Notes: a model not told the origin generated them from the sequence alone. DNA of 64,000 nucleotides from Aurantiochytrium sp. KH105 (GCA_003116975.1 BGKB01000031.1:186001-250000); one strand, 5' to 3'. Positions 9,137-19,552 are shown, counted from the stretch's first letter. Numbers and translations are program-made.

Positions 9137-11419
9137 ATGGCGGCGCCCCTGGGCATGGCGGCCCTGAGCAGGACGAGGACCGCGGGCTCGAGGTTGACGC
9201 TGACGCTGACGCTGGCGAGGACGTCGGGGTCGACGCAGCAGGGATGGGGGATGCAGGCCAGGCGCGCGGGAATGCGCGCCACGATGGCCACGCACGCGGG
9301 CGCAGACGCCGGCGAGAAGAACAGGGCCGTGCTGACCCGCGAGGACCAGGTCGCGGCGCTGCGCAAGAACGAGGCCTTCGACGTGCTGGTCGTGGGCGGA
9401 GGCGCCACGGGCTGCGCCACGGCGCTCGATGCGGCGTCGAGAGGACTGTCCGTGGCACTCGTGGAGCGCAACGACTTCTCGGGAGAAACCAGCTCGCGCA
9501 GCACCAAATTGATCTGGGCCGGCGTGCGGTACCTGGGCACAGCCGTGGCCTCGCTGCTCTCGCGCGAGACGCTCCAGAACCCGGTGCAGTCGGTCAAGAA
9601 CTTTGTCGGAGAGATCAAGATGGTCATGGGCGCGCAGCGCGAGCGGAGGTACTTTCTCGAGACGCAGCCGCATCTCACGAACTGGATCGCCATCGCAGTA
9701 CCCATTGATCGCTGGATCTCGTGGCCGCCCCCGATGGGCCATCCGCTCTTTGCCGCTGCGGGCATGCTCTTGCCTGCTGTCTTCAAGTTCTACGACTCGC
9801 TCTGCGGCTTTACGTGCCCGCCAAGCTATATCATGTCGACGCGCCGCGCACGCGAACGCTTTCCGCAGCTCGATAGTGCCCGCATGAAGTACACTCAGGT
9901 CTTTTACGAGGGCCAGCACAACGACGCGCGCACCTGTGTCGCCATGGCCATGACTGCCGCGGAACAAGGAGCGACCGTGGCCAACCACGTCAACGTCGTG
10001 GAGATGCTCAAGGAAGATCCTCAGGACGCCCAACGGGTTTCTGGCGTGCGCGCAATGGATAACATCACGGGCGAGACCTTTGACATTCGCGCCAAAAAGG
10101 TCGTCCTTGCGGGCGGACCCTTTACCGACGAGCTGCGCAAACTTGAGGACCCAGACGGCGCGCCCGCGGTGCGCGGCGCTGCCGGTACGCATTTGGTTCT
10201 TCCAGGCTACCTTTCGTCGCCGGAAATGGGTCTGCTCGATATCAACACCAGCGACGGCCGCTTCCTCTTCTTCTTGCCTTGGCAGGGCAGCACGGTGGTT
10301 GGCACGACGGATCGCAAGGGAACGCCTTCGAGCACGCCGGCGCCCCCTGAAGAGGAAATTGAATGGATTCTTAACGAGGTGAAGAAGTACCTGAGCCCGC
10401 ATTTGCGTGTGCGGCGCTCCGATGTGCTGTCGGCCTGGCGCGGCTGGCGTCCGCTGGCGGTCGACCCGCACGCGCCGCCTGGAGCTCCGGCCAGTCGGGA
10501 TCACACCATTTCGGTGAACCCCGAGTCCAAGGTCATCTTCCTCGTGGGCGGCAAGTGGACCACGTCCCGCGAGATGGCCGAGGACGTTGTCGACCGCGTG
10601 CTCAAGGAAGCTCCCGAGCTTGCCAAGCGCGCGGGCCCATGCAAGACGACCAAGATTCCTTTTATTGGTGGGGAAGGCTACGAGGAGAACCTCTTTGTCC
10701 AGCTGATTCAGACATATAGCATTTCCGAGGACGTGGCACGTCACCTGGCACGCACGTATGGCGTGCGAGCATGGGACGTGTGCAAGCTCGTTCGTCCGAC
10801 ATCCAAGGGGTGGCCTCGCTTTGGTGTCCCTATTGTCGAGAACTATCCGTACCTGGAAGCCGAAATCGAGTATGCTGTGCGCAACGAGTACGCGCGCACT
10901 GTGCGCGACATGCTGAGCATCCGGACCCGGCTTGCGTACTTGAACTCTGACGCCGCCAAGTTTGCAGCACCCAAGGTGGCCGACATTATGGCGGACTTAC
11001 TTGACTGGACCTCGGAGGAGAAGCAAGAGCAGCTCGACGATGCCATGAGCTTCCTCAGCGAGTTTGGTGGGTCGCATCCTGCCCAGACGGAGCCGCGTCG
11101 CCCGCTCCAGGATCTCCCCGCGCTCTTCAAGTCGCTCGATCATGATGGCAGTGGCTTTGTGGACCAGATCGAGATGCAAAATGCTGCCAAGGTGCTTGGC
11201 TTTTCGCCGGCCACTCCGGAAGAACTGCTTGAGCTCTTTCGCAAGATTCCTGGCGCCGAGACTGGCCGCATCTACGAGAAGGACTTTGTCGAGTTCTGGA
11301 ACGCGAACCTTGACAAGGAGCAGATTTTGCAAGCTCTTGACAAGGAGCTCAAACTTTCTCTCAGCAAGCTCAACGAGCAGGGCGAGTCTTCTTCCTCTTC
11401 GGGCGTCATGTTCGGATGA
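9137..11419 (+). CDS. GPD2: Mitochondrial FAD-dependent glycerol-3-phosphate dehydrogenase with EF-hand
   Basis: Predicted 760 residues from the first real ATG; the frame is open further upstream without one. It oxidises glycerol-3-phosphate to dihydroxyacetone phosphate and passes electrons to quinone on the outer face of the inner mitochondrial membrane. Visible features are a basic, hydroxylated presequence (AALSRTRTAGSRLTLTLTLA), the FAD-binding VVGGGATGCATALDAASRG, the family signature ERNDFSGETSSRSTKLIWAG, the FAD/substrate segment FFLPWQGSTVVGTTDRKG, and the C-terminal domain GGKWTTSREMAEDVVDR. After it comes one canonical EF-hand, DHDGSGFVDQIE, as in animal calcium-activated GPD2 and unlike fungal Gut2, which lacks functional EF-hands. 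A second hand is degenerate. In oil-accumulating thraustochytrids it links glycerol and lipid metabolism to respiration. Confidence 0.95.
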   Translation: MAAPLGMAALSRTRTAGSRLTLTLTLARTSGSTQQGWGMQARRAGMRATMATHAGADAGEKNRAVLTREDQVAALRKNEAFDVLVVGGGATGCATALDAASRGLSVALVERNDFSGETSSRSTKLIWAGVRYLGTAVASLLSRETLQNPVQSVKNFVGEIKMVMGAQRERRYFLETQPHLTNWIAIAVPIDRWISWPPPMGHPLFAAAGMLLPAVFKFYDSLCGFTCPPSYIMSTRRARERFPQLDSARMKYTQVFYEGQHNDARTCVAMAMTAAEQGATVANHVNVVEMLKEDPQDAQRVSGVRAMDNITGETFDIRAKKVVLAGGPFTDELRKLEDPDGAPAVRGAAGTHLVLPGYLSSPEMGLLDINTSDGRFLFFLPWQGSTVVGTTDRKGTPSSTPAPPEEEIEWILNEVKKYLSPHLRVRRSDVLSAWRGWRPLAVDPHAPPGAPASRDHTISVNPESKVIFLVGGKWTTSREMAEDVVDRVLKEAPELAKRAGPCKTTKIPFIGGEGYEENLFVQLIQTYSISEDVARHLARTYGVRAWDVCKLVRPTSKGWPRFGVPIVENYPYLEAEIEYAVRNEYARTVRDMLSIRTRLAYLNSDAAKFAAPKVADIMADLLDWTSEEKQEQLDDAMSFLSEFGGSHPAQTEPRRPLQDLPALFKSLDHDGSGFVDQIEMQNAAKVLGFSPATPEELLELFRKIPGAETGRIYEKDFVEFWNANLDKEQILQALDKELKLSLSKLNEQGESSSSSGVMFG

Positions 11420-11640
11420 GCTTGTTTACCATCTATTTCTTTTTATTATTTTTGGACATCGTAGTAATAATCTTTTTTGCCAAATTTGACAGTATGCCCC
11501 ATGCTGCGCTTTGTGCTGGCCGCCATGATGATGATGATGAAAGTCTGCGTTGACAACGAGCGAGACGTCGCAAGGTCGTTTGGAAAAGTTGGGGATTTCT
11601 TTTTCGGCTGGTGCACGGCAATCACCCAAGCTATGGAAAC

Positions 11641-13089
11641 ATGTGGCATCAAGCGCATGAAAGCACGCAAGAGCAGGCGCGACTGCAGCCCAGAGCGCAG
11701 CAGCCTCAGCAGCAGCAACAGCAGCAGCAGCAGCAGCCTCAGGCGGGCGCCAAACGCAGTCGTGCCGCGCGGAAGCGGCAACGGCAAGCACAACTCGATG
11801 AGGCCATGTGGAGACCACCGGCCCTTACCACGACACAACAACCACTACAGCGAAGAGACTCGCGGGAACGAGCTTGCCAGCAGCAGGGGCAGCTGCGCAC
11901 GGAGGTACTTGTGCATTGCCTTGCCACGGGCAAGATAAAGACTCACAGTCAGGTATCATAAGACTAACATCGCTGGAGACGACAACGACGACGCCGACGC
12001 CGAGTGGGCCATTTATTTGTTTCATTCTCTCACTCTTGTCTTCCTTCTCCGTCTTTTCTTGGTGTTCGCTTTTGCTGATGCCTTTTTTTTTGCGGCCAAC
12101 GACGTGTCTCACAGGATGATGATGGGGTTTATTCACAAGGTCAACCCGAGCCTGCCGAAGCAAGAATGATTCGGCTTGCAGAGATTCCTTCTTTTACTTC
12201 AAGAAGAGATGTGCGCAATGCCATGGAACGCATTGCCCCTCTCAAGAGCTTTCATGCCGCAGAGTCGACAGCCTATGTCGAGTTTCTCAGTGTCAAGGGC
12301 GCTCAGGCCGCCTTGGAGATGGCTGCAGCACATGGAGGCACCATCGAGATTACCTCATCCGTCCGAGTCATTCTCACGCAGCCGACCACGCAGCATCTTG
12401 GCGCTGGAGATATTCCCACGCAGCCTAGCGTCTCGCATCAAGAATGGTTCGCCTCTGTTCTCAGTGCTCCCGTGGCCATCACTTCGGATAGCAGCAATGA
12501 TCGAGTAAATACGACGACGGAGGTGTCGAAGATGTCGACAGCTACAATATGTGTTCCACCGACTCGACGCAGCGAACAGATTGGCGATCCAGCTTCGTTT
12601 TCAAACCAAGCAAGCGCGTCGGTGCGGATCGATATGACAAGGATGAGTAAGTCTCGACGAAAAGCTCGAGAGAATGCAGAACATATAGACAAGGGCGAGT
12701 CGCGAGATGTCGTGCCGTCAAGAAGACCTCAGCACGTCTGCATGCTTTGCCTCCGCAAGTTTCCTTCACGTGAGAACCTCGAGCGGCACGAGCAACGCTC
12801 GCTCATGCACAAGCAAGCTCTTGCCAAGCGTTCTGGTCGCCGACGGCGGCCCGTCGCGGAAGCCGTCGTTCCCTCTAAACTTGCAGATCCCTCGCCCCCG
12901 GAACTGGCGCCTCTTCCTGCCTCAAGTAAAGGGTCACAGCTTTTATCCAAGCTGGGTTGGGTCGCAGGCTCCGGGGCCGGTGTTCGCGCTCAAGGCATGA
13001 CAGCACCGCTCTCTGCGTCTGGCATGGGCGGGCGTACAGCGTCCTCTCGTCATGGGCTCGGCGCGGTGGATGCGCGGAAGCCGTCCTGA
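11641..13089 (+). CDS. RBM5/RBM10-like splicing factor (RRM-like, C2H2 zinc finger, G-patch), two exons
   Basis: Exon 1 (11641-11952) encodes a Gln-rich, basic N-terminus (poly-Q from CAG repeats, then KRSRAARKRQRQ). Exon 2 (12115-13089) continues in frame across a GT-AG intron, giving 428 residues. It begins DDDGVYSQGQPEPAEA and continues into an RRM-like fold (IRLAEIPSFTSRRDVRNAME ... AYVEFLSVKGAQAAL). Near residue 313 lies a C2H2 finger, CMLCLRKFPSRENLERHEQR, and near 380-425 a G-patch (SKLGWVAGSGAGVRAQGMTA ... HGLGA). The order zinc finger then G-patch, and the wording CxLCxRxFPS, match the C-terminus of RBM5/RBM10, which act in 3' splice-site choice. Length is well short of the animal proteins (about 815-930 residues). 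A further upstream exon cannot be excluded. Confidence 0.75.
11953..12114 (+). other. Inferred GT-AG intron (162 bp)
   Basis: Donor CAG|GTATCA at 11953 and acceptor GTGTCTCACAG at 12114, with a T-rich tract (12083-12092). Splicing keeps one frame; without it the frame stops a few codons after the donor. Confidence 0.75.
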
Positions 13090-14816
13090 CCTCGCTCGCA
13101 ATGGTTGGCGCTCGCAATGGTTGGCGCTCGTAATGGTTGGCGCTCGAAGTCGCGGCACAACCGGTGTAGGTAGAAGAGGTACTCAGCTAGTCCCAAGAGA
13201 TGTACTTTGTTTTCGTTGTCGTTGTCAAAACCGTCGCACTCGCCTGTCTTGATTTGGAGCCCCCAACAGCACTTGTGTTTTCTTCCCGACCGGTCTCGTG
13301 GTCGAGGAGCATGCACTTACTTTACCGTCGGCAGACCGCCGCTTCTGTCTTTTGTTTGCCATTTTCATGATGCGGTGCAAACCATGCCGCTTTACATACT
13401 GTCAGGGGTCTGGGTCCGGGTGCCGTCGGTGCGCAGCCGCGCGAGTGGCCTCCCTCCCTCTCTACACTGCCTGCATACTGCCTGCCTGGATGGCTCGCTT
13501 TAGGGTCCTTCGTGCATCTTCTGCAGTGCGTACGTCTCGCGCCGCGAGAAGGTATGAATGAATGGACCCATGATGGGAAGGGGTGGGACGGGTCAGGATG
13601 GGTCGGATGAGAAAAGATGAGATGGCCTATGTATCCATCCACGGCGACCTGGCCAGCCGCTGCTGCTAGGCTCCAAGGCTCGGCGAAGATCGCCGCGACG
13701 CCTCGCGCGCGCGCGTACACTAGCGGACGGTAAGGTAAGGCATGGCAGCCGTCGCGCGGGGCCGGAGACGGCCTCGGCGGGCTTGCTTGCACGCATGCCC
13801 TGGTACGGACGATGTGATGGTTGGTTGGTGTTGCAGACTGGCTCGCGCGCGGCCCGGCCCGGCAGGCCAACCCGCGCTCGCTCGCTCGCTCGCTCGCTCG
13901 ATCCCTCTTTCCCTGCCTGCTCGCCAAAGCGCAGCGTCGCAGCGGCGCCCGCGCGCCCCCTGCCCACCCGCGGGAAGCGCAGCGAGGCAGGCAGCAAGCA
14001 GCAGCAGCAGCAGAAGAAGAAAGCGCAGCGAGGCCGTGAAAAATCCTGCACGTGCTGCACGTGCTGCACGTGCCGCACGTGCCGCCAGCCAGCCCGCCAC
14101 AACAGCTCCTGCGAGGCGATGCGAGGCGATGCGAGGCGTCGCGACGCGATGCGAGGCGCCATGGCACGACGGGCGTGCGCTGGCGGGGGCGCGCCGCGCG
14201 ACCGCCCAGTCGTCTCGCCTCGCCTGCGCCGCGCGTTGGCAGGGCGAGAGAGAGAGGCTCGCAGCGAGCAAGAGGTGTGCGCCATGCAAACGTACGAACT
14301 AACAACTTGGAGACGCACCGCACCGCGAGCAAAGCAACGCAAAGCAAAGCAAAGCAAAGCAAAGCAAGGCTGCTCCCTCCCGATTCCTCGGCAATCCTGC
14401 AAAGGCCGTCTCCGCTCGAACGCTCACTTGCTGCTCGCGTCCTCGGCTGCGTCCTCGGTTGCGTCCTGGGTTGGGCTGAGACAGGGCGGGGCGAGGCAGC
14501 CCGGGCCGACACAGCCCGGGCGGCGTGGCACAGCGCGGCGTAGCGAGCGTGACGAGGGCGAGCTAGGTAGCTAGCTACCTCGCTGCTTCTTGAGCGTGCG
14601 CCAAGCAACGTGCGCGTGCTTCTTTTGCTGGATAGGTAAAAAGGCCAGCCAGCCAGCCTGCCTGCCAGCCCGCCAGTCAAGCAGGGAGGGCAGCAAAGAA
14701 GGCAGCCAGCTAGCCGGGCTGCCAGTCAGCAAGCCGACCATTGAGTTGGCCGGCCAGAGCGAGCGAGCGAGCAAGCAAACGCTCATAGCCGGCAAGCTGC
14801 TGCATCTTGACCGAAG
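13090..14816. other. Repeat-rich intergenic region
   Basis: No gene supported. It contains (CTCG)n near 13879-13900, CAG repeats near 13998-14015, a CACGTGCTG ladder at about 14048-14090, a GCGAGGCGAT ladder at about 14112-14160, a (GCAAA)n tract (14328-14369) and AGCTAGGTAGCTAGCTACC near 14562-14580, upstream of the Frizzled-like gene. Long GC-driven frames on both strands are not protein-like. Confidence 0.6.
14328..14369. repeat. (GCAAA)n pentanucleotide microsatellite
   Basis: About eight GCAAA units, one of them GCAAC, 450 bp upstream of the receptor gene. Confidence 0.9.
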
Positions 14817-17273
14817 ATGCTGCGCGGGCGCGGCGCAATTGGACTCGCAGGCCTCGCGACGCTCTGGTTCACAGCCGCGGCAGTGAGTGCACAGGGGACA
14901 GATACGTGCTCTTTCAATGCAAGCGCGGCCAGTGACAGTGCCAGTGCGACCCTGCTGAATGCTCAAACAGTCATTGTGGACACGGAAACCTTTATGCTCG
15001 GCGACGGAGGGAGGAATACCACAGGCTGCCACACATTTCCGGATGATGACCTCACTTGTTCTTCCGTGCTCTCTGGCTCATCCGTCTACATACCCGATGC
15101 ATACCTTGGCACCGATGCTGACCTTGCAGACATTATCGCAGTAGAGGCACGGCTCGCAAGCATTCTGCAAGAACTAGAGGGGGACCTCGCAAGCGCAGGA
15201 GAGGAATGCAGGTACATTTTTCAGGTATACGCTTGTGTCTCGCGATACCCAATGTGCGATGATGAAGAACCAACGAAAATGACTCTCGATGCATGCGAAG
15301 AAATTCATGAAGCCTGCGCCCCGCTGTTTGAAAAGTACGAGAATCTCATCACCCCTTGCGACGCCGTCGTCACAGACGCTGAAGCGCAGTACTTTTTCAG
15401 GCCAGATTACTGGCTTGACACGGAAGTTTGGCAAGTCTCAGCAACATCATCTTCGCAAGGCTTTGATACCCAAGACCTTGAGGATCTCGCTGGTCTTGTT
15501 GCTGCTGCTGAAAGCGAACTCACTTGCGAGTACCCGTTAGTGCCCACGATGAACCGTGTGAGTCCTGGGAGTAAGACTTGTGAGTACCAGTCCAAGTTTC
15601 CCGTGTACTCGGACGAGGCCTGGGAGTCGATCCGTCTCGCGCTCGTCGTTCCTGGTCTCTTGAGCATTCCGTTCAACGTGTTTGCGGTCTTCAAAACTAC
15701 GCAAGAGCTGCGCAAGCGCCCGCACGTCTACAGCGTCCGTCGTCGACGTGGCGACAAGGATAGACGGCGAATCGTGCTCCAGCTCTTCCGTCTGGCTGCC
15801 TCCTTTGGCATTATCTTTGCCCTCGTGAGTGCCGTCCCGGCCGCCATTCTTGGATTCCAGGTTGGCCTCGTCTCGCAGACGCAGACTTTTGTGCAAGAGT
15901 CTGCCGCGTGCTGGATCTCCAAAACAGCGCCCTTCTTCCTCATGTCCCTTGTCAATATGATCACAACGACGCTCATTATCATCTGGCTGCGCGTGCACGC
16001 CGCGAAGCGGATGCGATCATACCGCGGGTCTCGTCGCGAGCGATTCTGCGTATGGGCCTTTTCCTTTCTCCTCCCTGCAGTGCTGTGCGCGGTCGCTCTT
16101 GCACTCGACGACTCGCGACTCTACGACGAAGAAGACGGACGCCTTGTTGCGTTCCAGAACATGTACTTTGTTCGCAACACGTTCATGTGCTTTCCGCGCC
16201 TCGCACACGCCTCGCACGAGCTTCTGCTCATTCACATTCCCTTGATGCTCTCCGGTGTTGCTGGCTTCATCACGGCCATCTCTGTAGCGATGCTCTTGCG
16301 CTCCGAGCGCAACTCGTGCATGGGCATCCTCTGTGGTAATTTAAGTTTTGCCAACACCTCTGTCATGTACTCGATGCCGTCGTCCGCCTCATCGCGCTCG
16401 AGCAGTGGCGGCTCCGATTCTGGAGGCCTGGGAATTTCTGGTATTGGCCGCAGTCTGCGCAAGCCCACAACCAATACATCTCGCAAGTATCGGACGGTGA
16501 ATCGCACCACGGACGAGGGAATTTCGTTGCGAATTACCGCGCAAACGATTCGTCTTGGGTCTCTCTTTTTCATTTTCATCGTCTTGGGATTTTTTGGCGT
16601 CATCCTTGTTGCGCCCTCACTTCAGTCCTTTAGTACCTCAATGTACCAGTGGTGGGATTGTGCCGACGCGTCGGGCTTTTATACTTGTATGGACACACTC
16701 ACGGATTCTGAGAGCATCTATGATCCCGAGATCTGCTGCGGAAAGTGTGGTCTCGAGGGCTTTGATGCAGCGTATCCGGAGGTGTGCGGCGCGTGTGAGG
16801 ATGCGCCCTCGAGTGAGGACCTTTTTCTCATCCCAGGGCTCGCATCATCCAGCAGCAGCAGCAGCAGCAGCAGCAACGCGGACGACGTCCCACCGCCGGG
16901 CCAGTTCATGCTCTTTTACCTTTCATGGTCTATGATCCCGCTCGTGTTTGGGCTTTCGTTTTGCCTCTCTCATCTCAAACATGTTTTGGCGATGCGTGCT
17001 TCAAATGATTTCTCAAGCCGATCATCACAGAGCACTCCCCGAACGACCCGCGTAAGCTCTGGGTCAAAGGGTTACGTGAGTCCTTTTCGTAGAGCCGATT
17101 CCCGGCGGGACAAGGCGCTCGGTGTCTTCGACGGTAGTGGCGATGACATGGAGACCGGCTTTTATTCGGTGACCACGATGAAGCCTCAATGCCAGTCGAG
17201 GCCGCAGCAACGAGAAAAACTCACGCCGGCTCCGCCGACAGACTCGGCGCCCCCGACGCCCCCACCCCTCTAA
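14817..17273 (+). CDS. Frizzled/Smoothened-like seven-transmembrane receptor
   Basis: 818 residues with a signal peptide (GLAGLATLWFTAAAVSAQG) and an extracellular Cys-rich region. The segment C-R-Y-I-F-Q-V-Y-A-C, SRYPMC, CEEIHEACAPLFEKY and PCDAV (about 130-180) follows the frizzled CRD pattern. Seven hydrophobic segments lie at about 272-292, 324-348, 369-393, 408-428, 470-495, 580-602 and 695-720. A long Ser-rich loop (about 515-575) precedes TM6. An unusual Cys-rich loop (about 620-665, WWDCADASGFYTC, ICCGKCGLEGFD) plus poly-Ser lies before TM7. The C-terminal tail is Ser/Arg/Pro-rich. The best comparison is the Frizzled/Smoothened-like receptors of Dictyostelium and other protists. The KTxxxW Dishevelled-binding motif of true Frizzleds is not seen after TM7 (SHLKHVLAMRAS instead), so Wnt-type signalling should not be assumed. 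Confidence 0.75.
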   Translation: MLRGRGAIGLAGLATLWFTAAAVSAQGTDTCSFNASAASDSASATLLNAQTVIVDTETFMLGDGGRNTTGCHTFPDDDLTCSSVLSGSSVYIPDAYLGTDADLADIIAVEARLASILQELEGDLASAGEECRYIFQVYACVSRYPMCDDEEPTKMTLDACEEIHEACAPLFEKYENLITPCDAVVTDAEAQYFFRPDYWLDTEVWQVSATSSSQGFDTQDLEDLAGLVAAAESELTCEYPLVPTMNRVSPGSKTCEYQSKFPVYSDEAWESIRLALVVPGLLSIPFNVFAVFKTTQELRKRPHVYSVRRRRGDKDRRRIVLQLFRLAASFGIIFALVSAVPAAILGFQVGLVSQTQTFVQESAACWISKTAPFFLMSLVNMITTTLIIIWLRVHAAKRMRSYRGSRRERFCVWAFSFLLPAVLCAVALALDDSRLYDEEDGRLVAFQNMYFVRNTFMCFPRLAHASHELLLIHIPLMLSGVAGFITAISVAMLLRSERNSCMGILCGNLSFANTSVMYSMPSSASSRSSSGGSDSGGLGISGIGRSLRKPTTNTSRKYRTVNRTTDEGISLRITAQTIRLGSLFFIFIVLGFFGVILVAPSLQSFSTSMYQWWDCADASGFYTCMDTLTDSESIYDPEICCGKCGLEGFDAAYPEVCGACEDAPSSEDLFLIPGLASSSSSSSSSSNADDVPPPGQFMLFYLSWSMIPLVFGLSFCLSHLKHVLAMRASNDFSSRSSQSTPRTTRVSSGSKGYVSPFRRADSRRDKALGVFDGSGDDMETGFYSVTTMKPQCQSRPQQREKLTPAPPTDSAPPTPPPL

Positions 17274-17646
17274 ATAGGTGGTCCTCTTCTCTGCGAAAGG
17301 ATTTCACGTTTTGTCTCTTCATTCTTTCTCTTCTGTGGCAATCGTCGTGGCCTACCTGCGCAGCTTTCCTTTCTTTACATGGTGAACATAACTCGCAAAG
17401 CAAACCTTTGATCGTATGGAAGCAATCTCACTGCGACGGGACGCAGTGTTTGCGCGACTGTTTCAAGAAGCACAACCAAGGCAAATCAAACCTAACTCTT
17501 TGCTACTTTCTGATAGTATACCTGATAACAATACAAGAGCAGTCAATTTGCTTTCATGAGTAGTATTTCGCAAAAAGTTCGTTTATACTGGCAGGGCAGA
17601 AAAGGTGGGGGAGGGGAGAGGCGGAGTGAACGCCGAGACTTTGTCG
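17274..17646. other. Convergent 3' flanks
   Basis: AT-richer spacer between two convergent genes. No further gene seen. Confidence 0.6.
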
Positions 17647-18642
17647 TTATGCAGTTGTGAGCGGCTGTCGCTCGTCCAAGATATCGTCTTGGTCGCCCGT
17701 GTCAAGCTGCAGATGTGCGTCAGAGTCGTGTCGTGCCGCGGAAGCAAAGTACTCGTCCCGATCGCGGTCGCCATAGAGGACAAAGTGCTGGATCATGAAG
17801 ATAATATCAAATCCAAGCGACAACAACGAGAGCCCAAGTTTGACGGGATCCCCGTAGATTCCAGACCAGTCGTTTTCTAATGATGCGTCGATGAAGAGCT
17901 GCAGGAACGACAAAAATCCACCCGTGAAATCAAGCGAAACGTTGACGATGGACCATCCCTGCGTTGACTTGCGCTGGTAGTTGAGATACACTTGCGGGCA
18001 GTACTTTACAAAGGAAACGACCAGCTTGATGTAAGATACAAAGTAAAGCCACGAAAGCATGGTCCAGAAATTAGAATTTGAGCCTTCCTCCCACATCGGG
18101 TTTCCGTGGCCGAGGACGGCCAGCAGGTACACAACCGTGAGCGCAGAGGTGATTCCGATGAAAGCAAAGACCACGGGCCGTACCAGCCGACCTTTCGGGC
18201 GACGGTATCCGCAATAGTACATTTGCCACAAGGTCGCGCCCGTGACAACGGTGGCGTGCAGGGCGAAAAAGACGTCGTTGGCGCGCACCAGGTTTTCCTC
18301 GCCATCGTGAGCCCGACGATAGCTCTCACGCACGGTAGAAGACGAAAAAAACGCCACATTGAAGATACTGTAGGCCACGAAGCCAAGCAGGTTGAGCCAG
18401 ATGAAATCATACGAGAGTCCTTCGGTGCTCTTGCGTTGATAGTTGAGCACAAGCTGCGGATAAAACGAGACGGACCATGCCACAAAGTAAAGCCAGCCTA
18501 TTACCCATGAGAGAGCTCGCCAAAAGCCATTCTTTGATTTGCCCGGGCCATTATCGTGCTCTGCATACGCCAGCGTCACCAAGCCAATGATGAAGACGCC
18601 CACGAGCGCCACGAGGCCCAAAGTGCTCCGCCCGCGGTCCAT
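17647..18642 (-). CDS. CTNS: Cystinosin, lysosomal H+/cystine symporter (PQ-loop)
   Basis: 331 residues, close to animal cystinosin (367) minus most of the luminal N-terminal domain. It starts with a hydrophobic segment (LGLVALVGVFIIGLVTLAYA) that may be a signal sequence. There are seven predicted membrane segments and two PQ-loops: SFYPQLVLNYQRKSTEGLSY and YCPQVYLNYQRKSTQGWSIV, the second followed by LDFTGGFLSFLQL. The phrase NYQRKST-x-G-x-S and the LDFTGG segment are diagnostic. The family exports cystine from lysosomes driven by protons. The C-terminus is acidic and ends DILDERQPLTTA; the ERQPL part resembles an acidic dileucine-type sorting signal. A classical GYDQL lysosomal signal is not present. 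Confidence 0.92.
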   Translation of the reverse strand: MDRGRSTLGLVALVGVFIIGLVTLAYAEHDNGPGKSKNGFWRALSWVIGWLYFVAWSVSFYPQLVLNYQRKSTEGLSYDFIWLNLLGFVAYSIFNVAFFSSSTVRESYRRAHDGEENLVRANDVFFALHATVVTGATLWQMYYCGYRRPKGRLVRPVVFAFIGITSALTVVYLLAVLGHGNPMWEEGSNSNFWTMLSWLYFVSYIKLVVSFVKYCPQVYLNYQRKSTQGWSIVNVSLDFTGGFLSFLQLFIDASLENDWSGIYGDPVKLGLSLLSLGFDIIFMIQHFVLYGDRDRDEYFASAARHDSDAHLQLDTGDQDDILDERQPLTTA

Positions 18643-19552
18643 GATTTTTTCTTGCAGCGAGCGTCACGGCGAAGTCAGAAGCGCAGCCACCGAGACGACG
18701 CGCAGAAGCGCTCGCGAGCGCGCAAGCCAACCAAGCAGACTGCGCCTTAGCTAGCTACCAAGGAAGCAAACAAGCAGACGCCGGCCCACGCAGACCGGTC
18801 GCGCCACGTCAGGCGAAGCCGTCTCGCCTTCTCTCCCCGATAAGATTTGCTTCATGTGCGCCTCGATGACGAACGATAAGTGCAACATTTGTGGAAAACA
18901 ATAACTATTTTTTTGCTTTTCTTTTTGCTTTTGTGGTATACAACGACCACCATCTTCATTTTCAAGTTCATTCGCGTACTATCTTCCTCGCTGGAGCGCT
19001 CGGCTCGGGTAATCTTGAACTCCGACGCAATTTCTGTATGCTGATGCTGCAAGCGTGTGATGGGGTCTGCATGGCACCGTAGGAGAAATGTTGTTTTTTT
19101 GAGGTTATTTGTTTTCGGTATTTCCATGCAGGTTGTGAATGTCAGCCGTGTCCCAAAACAACAGATCCGCAGCAGATTGCAGCCTACAAGGTGGTCAGAG
19201 TTCTATGTTATTTTTTGTAACAACCAGACTATAACCTAGGCCTAATCCGCTTACTTCCTGTCATGGAACACACCGTGACTTTTGCCCTTTCAACGGTCAT
19301 ATTTTACAAACCTTGCCAAGAATGCTTGCTGAGCCTTCTTGTCTGTCTGTCTTTGGACAGGGGAAAGAGAGTCCCTGACGCCAATCGCACTCGGGATAAG
19401 GGGAAGTTGCAAGCACGCGCAGCACTCGCTGCGCGGCGGCAAAGGCGAAGGCTCTGCTGCGGCAGACGCGAAGGTGAGCAGGTATTCCAGGAGCTCCTCT
19501 TCTTGCGCGCTTCTCACGCTGACCGAAAAGGGCACGAGAGAGAAAAGGGAAG
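18643..19552. other. Divergent promoter region between CTNS and LZTFL1
   Basis: No gene seen. Near the cystinosin gene it has TTAGCTAGCTACC (about 18747). Near LZTFL1 it has CCTAGGCCTAATCC (about 19235-19248), a recurrent palindrome in this window. Confidence 0.6.
19237..19244. promoter_or_regulatory. TAGGCCTA palindrome upstream of LZTFL1
   Basis: An 8-bp palindrome followed by ATCC, about 310 bp upstream of the LZTFL1 ATG. The same 8 bp recurs at 4104, 24650 and 47343. Confidence 0.3.

Noticed and set aside
7937-10744. 935-codon open frame antisense to GPD2
   Set aside because: It lies opposite a certain gene, is Arg/Ala-rich with no domain, and arises because stops are rare opposite GC-rich codons.
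13322-14680. 452-codon minus frame between RBM5-like and Frizzled-like genes
   Set aside because: Low complexity, crosses several microsatellites on both strands.
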